DNA from: Candidatus Paralachnospira caecorum
GTDB taxonomy: Bacteria > Bacillota > Clostridia > Lachnospirales > Lachnospiraceae
Assembly (NCBI GenBank): GCA_904379015.1
Contig: CAJFHG010000035.1
Span: 1 to 32,469 of the forward strand
Reading direction: 5' to 3'
DNA: 32,469 bases
Every line of letters begins with the position of its first letter. Within the stretch, counting starts at the first letter, position 1. The position numbers and the translations under genes are program-made. This document shows, piece by piece, positions 30,622 to 32,469 of the stretch. Under the pieces are notes generated by a model. The model made no database searches, was not told the DNA's origin, and was given only the letters and a program-made list of their open reading frames with translations.

Positions 30622-31164
30622 TCAGTTAAATTCATAACGCAGCACAGCGCAGTTTTTTACGCCGAAAACCGCGAATTCCGCATTGGTCATCTCATAAAAA
30701 TAGGAGTGGACCACCCTGGAAATCCCGTTGTGCGCCACCAGGATATACGTCTTTTCACCGGACTGCTCCCTGATCTCGTCCAGCAGATTGTAGATCCGCT
30801 GGGCCAGCTGCAGCATGGATTCGCCGCCTTCATAACGGCAGCAGAACTCTGCTTTCGCCTTCTGAAATTCCAGCCCGTCCCTGGGCGTGGACTCCCATTT
30901 TCCAAAATTCTGTTCCTTCAGCCGCATTTCCATCCGCGCCGGGATTCCGGTAATGTCTGAAATGTGCTTCGCGGTGTCCGCCGCGCGCACCAGAGGCGAA
31001 TATAAAATCTCATCTGCCTGGATCCCCTCCGCCAGAATACGCCTGCCTGTCTCGGCGGCCTGACGGTGTCCCAGGCCGGTCAGCGGGATGTCTGTCGCCC
31101 CGCAGATTTTATTTTCCACATTCCATTCCGTCTGTCCGTGACGGACAAAATAAACATATCCCAT
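30622..31164 (-). CDS. Histidine phosphatase (phosphoglycerate-mutase-like)
   Basis: A 180-residue member of the histidine phosphatase superfamily. The phospho-acceptor motif is near the start (YFVRHGQTEWN), with Arg-containing SPLVRAADTA and the second catalytic His in VAHNG near the C-terminus. Relatives include cobalamin/alpha-ribazole phosphatases and broad phosphatases; specificity is not readable. The frame is open to 31245, but the ATG at 31164 gives the family N-terminus. Its stop touches the queL-like stop with no gap, so the two transcripts would overlap if readthrough occurs. Confidence 0.9.
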   Translation of the reverse strand: MGYVYFVRHGQTEWNVENKICGATDIPLTGLGHRQAAETGRRILAEGIQADEILYSPLVRAADTAKHISDITGIPARMEMRLKEQNFGKWESTPRDGLEFQKAKAEFCCRYEGGESMLQLAQRIYNLLDEIREQSGEKTYILVAHNGISRVVHSYFYEMTNAEFAVFGVKNCAVLRYEFN

Positions 31165-31248
31165 ATCCTGTTTTTTCCTTTCCCTGGTTCCATGCTCCCG
31201 CGGCGGCATCCGGCAGAATCCGAAAGAAGAATGCCGGATCTTCACACA

Positions 31249-31629
31249 TTATAATTTCCTTCCGCATTTGGGACAATATTCAAAATCCTCCTGCGTCTCA
31301 AATCCGCAGGATCCGCATCTTTTTACGCGGTTCCTCTGTCCTGCCCGCACCTGAGTCAGATGCTCCGGCAGGATTTCCGGCTTTTCGCCGGCGGCGATCC
31401 GTTTTCCGATGGCCGGATCCAGTTCATAAACAGTGCCGCAGCATGTTGTCTGAACATAATAGGTTTTATTCCATTTCACAATGGGGATAAAAAACAGAGA
31501 CAGGCACATACAGGTCATGAAAACACGGTAGCTGCCATAAGAGCCGCATCGGCCGCAGATGACCATCTGATTAAAGTCATAATCCTTTCTGCGCTCATTG
31601 ATTCCAAAAATAAAAAACATGTTTTTCAC
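31249..31629 (-). CDS. Zinc-ribbon protein of unknown function
   Basis: A 126-residue protein with a first ribbon half (VICGRCGSYGSYRV), a hydrophobic stretch (CMCLSLFFIPIVKW, about 41-54) that may sit in the membrane, and a C-terminal zinc ribbon with CGSCGFETQEDFEYCPKCG. The start is GTG at 31629, three bases after AGGAGG, or ATG at 31620, twelve bases after it; neither spacing is ideal. It has a promoter at 31653-31681 and lies 84 bases upstream of the phosphatase gene, likely on one transcript. No specific role can be given. Confidence 0.8.
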   Translation of the reverse strand: MKNMFFIFGINERRKDYDFNQMVICGRCGSYGSYRVFMTCMCLSLFFIPIVKWNKTYYVQTTCCGTVYELDPAIGKRIAAGEKPEILPEHLTQVRAGQRNRVKRCGSCGFETQEDFEYCPKCGRKL

Positions 31630-31652
31630 ACGCCTCCTGTTTTTCTGAATCT

Positions 31653-31681
31653 ATGGTACTACAATCCGCGGTCCGCGTCAA
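31653..31681 (-). promoter_or_regulatory. Promoter of the zinc-ribbon gene
   Basis: On the minus strand TTGACG (31676-31681), 17-base spacer and TACCAT (31653-31658). Confidence 0.6.
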
Positions 31682-31767
31682 TTCGCGGCGCGCTCCGGGG
31701 CGCCGTTCCCGCGCCGCCGTTTCGGAGCGTCTGTTCTGTTTTTCTTCCAGGACGCCGCCCGTACCCG

Positions 31768-31797
31768 CTGACGCTCCGGCAGGACAGGAATTATAAT
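31768..31797 (+). promoter_or_regulatory. Promoter of the GNAT gene
   Basis: CTGACG (31768-31773), 18-base spacer and consensus TATAAT (31792-31797), about 26 bases before the expected ribosome site region of the 31830 start. Confidence 0.65.
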
Positions 31798-31829
31798 AGG
31801 CACAGAATACAGAAGGAGGATTCACGATC

Positions 31830-32186
31830 ATGGAACATATATCATTTCGCTGCGCGGAAGAATCAGACACTGCGCTCATCCTGCAGTTTATCCGGGAACT
31901 CGCCGACTATGAACACATGCTGGAGGAGGTAGTGGCAACAGAAGAACTGCTTCGCGAATGGATCTTTGAAAAGAAAAAAGCAGAAGTGATCTTTGCCCTG
32001 GAGGACGGAACAGAAATTGGTTTTGCCCTGTTTTTTCACAATTTTTCCACTTTCCTGGGACGGGCCGGCATTTATCTGGAAGATCTGTACGTGCGGCCTG
32101 ATCACAGGGGAAAGGGCTATGGTAAGGCGCTTCTGAAAGAACTGGCCCGGATTGCCGGGGACACACTCCGCGATCTGAGTCAGTAA
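31830..32186 (+). pseudogene. GNAT N-acetyltransferase, truncated at the C-terminus
   Basis: An intact promoter, AAGGAGG site and ATG lead into a GNAT protein of 118 residues. The N-terminal part is normal (FIRELADYEHMLEEVVATEELL, FALFFHNFSTFLGRAGIYLEDLYV) and the acetyl-CoA loop RPDHRGKGYGKALL is present. After ELARIA the usual family sequence should continue for about 40 residues with an E-W-x-C-L-D-W-N segment. Here the frame becomes GDTLRDLSQ and stops. The missing part is not visible in any frame before the next gene. This suggests a deletion or recombination joint near 32155, and loss of the C-terminal beta strands probably inactivates it. Confidence 0.72.
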
Positions 32187-32270
32187 CCGGGATCCCGTCC
32201 GGATCCGGCTTATGATCCAGATGGGCTTCCATATTCATTTTCTGCCTGGCACGAAAGGGTGGATGGCATA

Positions 32271-32469
32271 TCAGTTCCATTCCTCCTGCAGCAAAAAGTC
32301 CCGGATATTGCGGTGCTTGATCCCGTTCCGGCTCATATCAAATTCATCCAGGGTGATGACATACTTGGGAAAGTTGTCGCGGACACGGTCATAGACACCA
32401 AACTCCCGCTTAATGGTATCTTCCGAGGCCAGCAGGTAAGCCACCTGGATATATAGCTTGTTCCCCTGA
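32271..32469 (-). CDS. C-terminal end of an AAA ATPase with DUF4143, cut by window edge
   Basis: The last 65 residues of a minus-strand protein that starts beyond the window. The sequence contains KLYIQVAYLLASEDTIKREFGVY, RDNFPKYVITLDEF and GIKHRNIRDFLL, which is the characteristic end of DUF4143-containing ATP-binding proteins (AAA_14 plus DUF4143). These are common, often multicopy, cytoplasmic ATPases of uncertain role, sometimes linked to mobile or defence regions. Its stop lies 84 bases from the truncated GNAT stop, in convergent orientation. Confidence 0.88.
   Translation of the reverse strand, partial: QGNKLYIQVAYLLASEDTIKREFGVYDRVRDNFPKYVITLDEFDMSRNGIKHRNIRDFLLQEEWN

Overview
The window reads as a moderately GC-rich, anaerobic Gram-positive genome, most likely a Clostridia/Lachnospiraceae-type gut organism. 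The evidence is strong AGGAGG ribosome sites, TTGACA/TATAAT promoters, a type 1 preQ1 riboswitch, a BusR/OpuC osmolyte module and an anaerobic corrinoid methyltransferase set. I see no tRNA, rRNA, CRISPR array, transposase or prophage gene. Assignments come from motifs and family knowledge; no search was run.

Layout. (1) 1-971: the cut-off end of a minus-strand beta-propeller/FG-GAP-like protein. (2) 1085-10896, minus strand: a ten-gene cluster with a shikimate-dehydrogenase-like enzyme, an M29/NicX-like metalloenzyme, a class V PLP enzyme, a complete branched-chain-amino-acid-type ABC importer (binding protein, two permeases, two ATPases), an SDR dehydrogenase and a TIM-barrel isomerase. Two hairpin terminators or attenuators flank the binding-protein gene. 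(3) 11227-13463, plus strand: a divergent LacI regulator translationally coupled to an Fe-S aldo/keto reductase. Two matching palindromic operators lie in the divergent intergenic region. Together (2) and (3) look like one regulon for uptake and oxidation of an unidentified substrate. (4) 13540-14118: a nitroreductase. (5) 14363-19684: a BusR-type regulator, an OpuC-type compatible-solute importer with a permease/binding-domain fusion, and a MATE exporter. (6) 19760-21326: a threonine-aldolase-like enzyme and a PNPOx/Nim-like protein.

(7) 21613-28021: a corrinoid methyl-transfer system. It has a UROD-type methyltransferase, a B12-binding corrinoid protein, a pterin-type methyltransferase, a divergent PucR regulator, a DUF2284 protein and a 2Fe-2S/ASKHA reductive activator. 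This is the set expected for demethylating a methylated substrate onto tetrahydrofolate. The UROD-type protein lacks the usual H-x-C zinc motif. Its operon ends in a clear terminator followed by a run of palindromes that resembles a dispersed repeat.

(8) 28083-30621: a preQ1-I riboswitch with its own terminator precedes a nucleoside hydrolase, an ECF S component and a small radical SAM protein. This matches the queuosine salvage route known from Clostridioides difficile (hydrolase QueK, queuine lyase QueL). (9) 30622-32469: a histidine phosphatase, a zinc-ribbon protein, a GNAT acetyltransferase missing its C-terminal part, and the tail of a DUF4143-type ATPase running off the end.

Strongest leads: the uncharacterised LacI-linked catabolic cluster, the methyltransferase system with an altered zinc site, and the riboswitch-queuosine operon.
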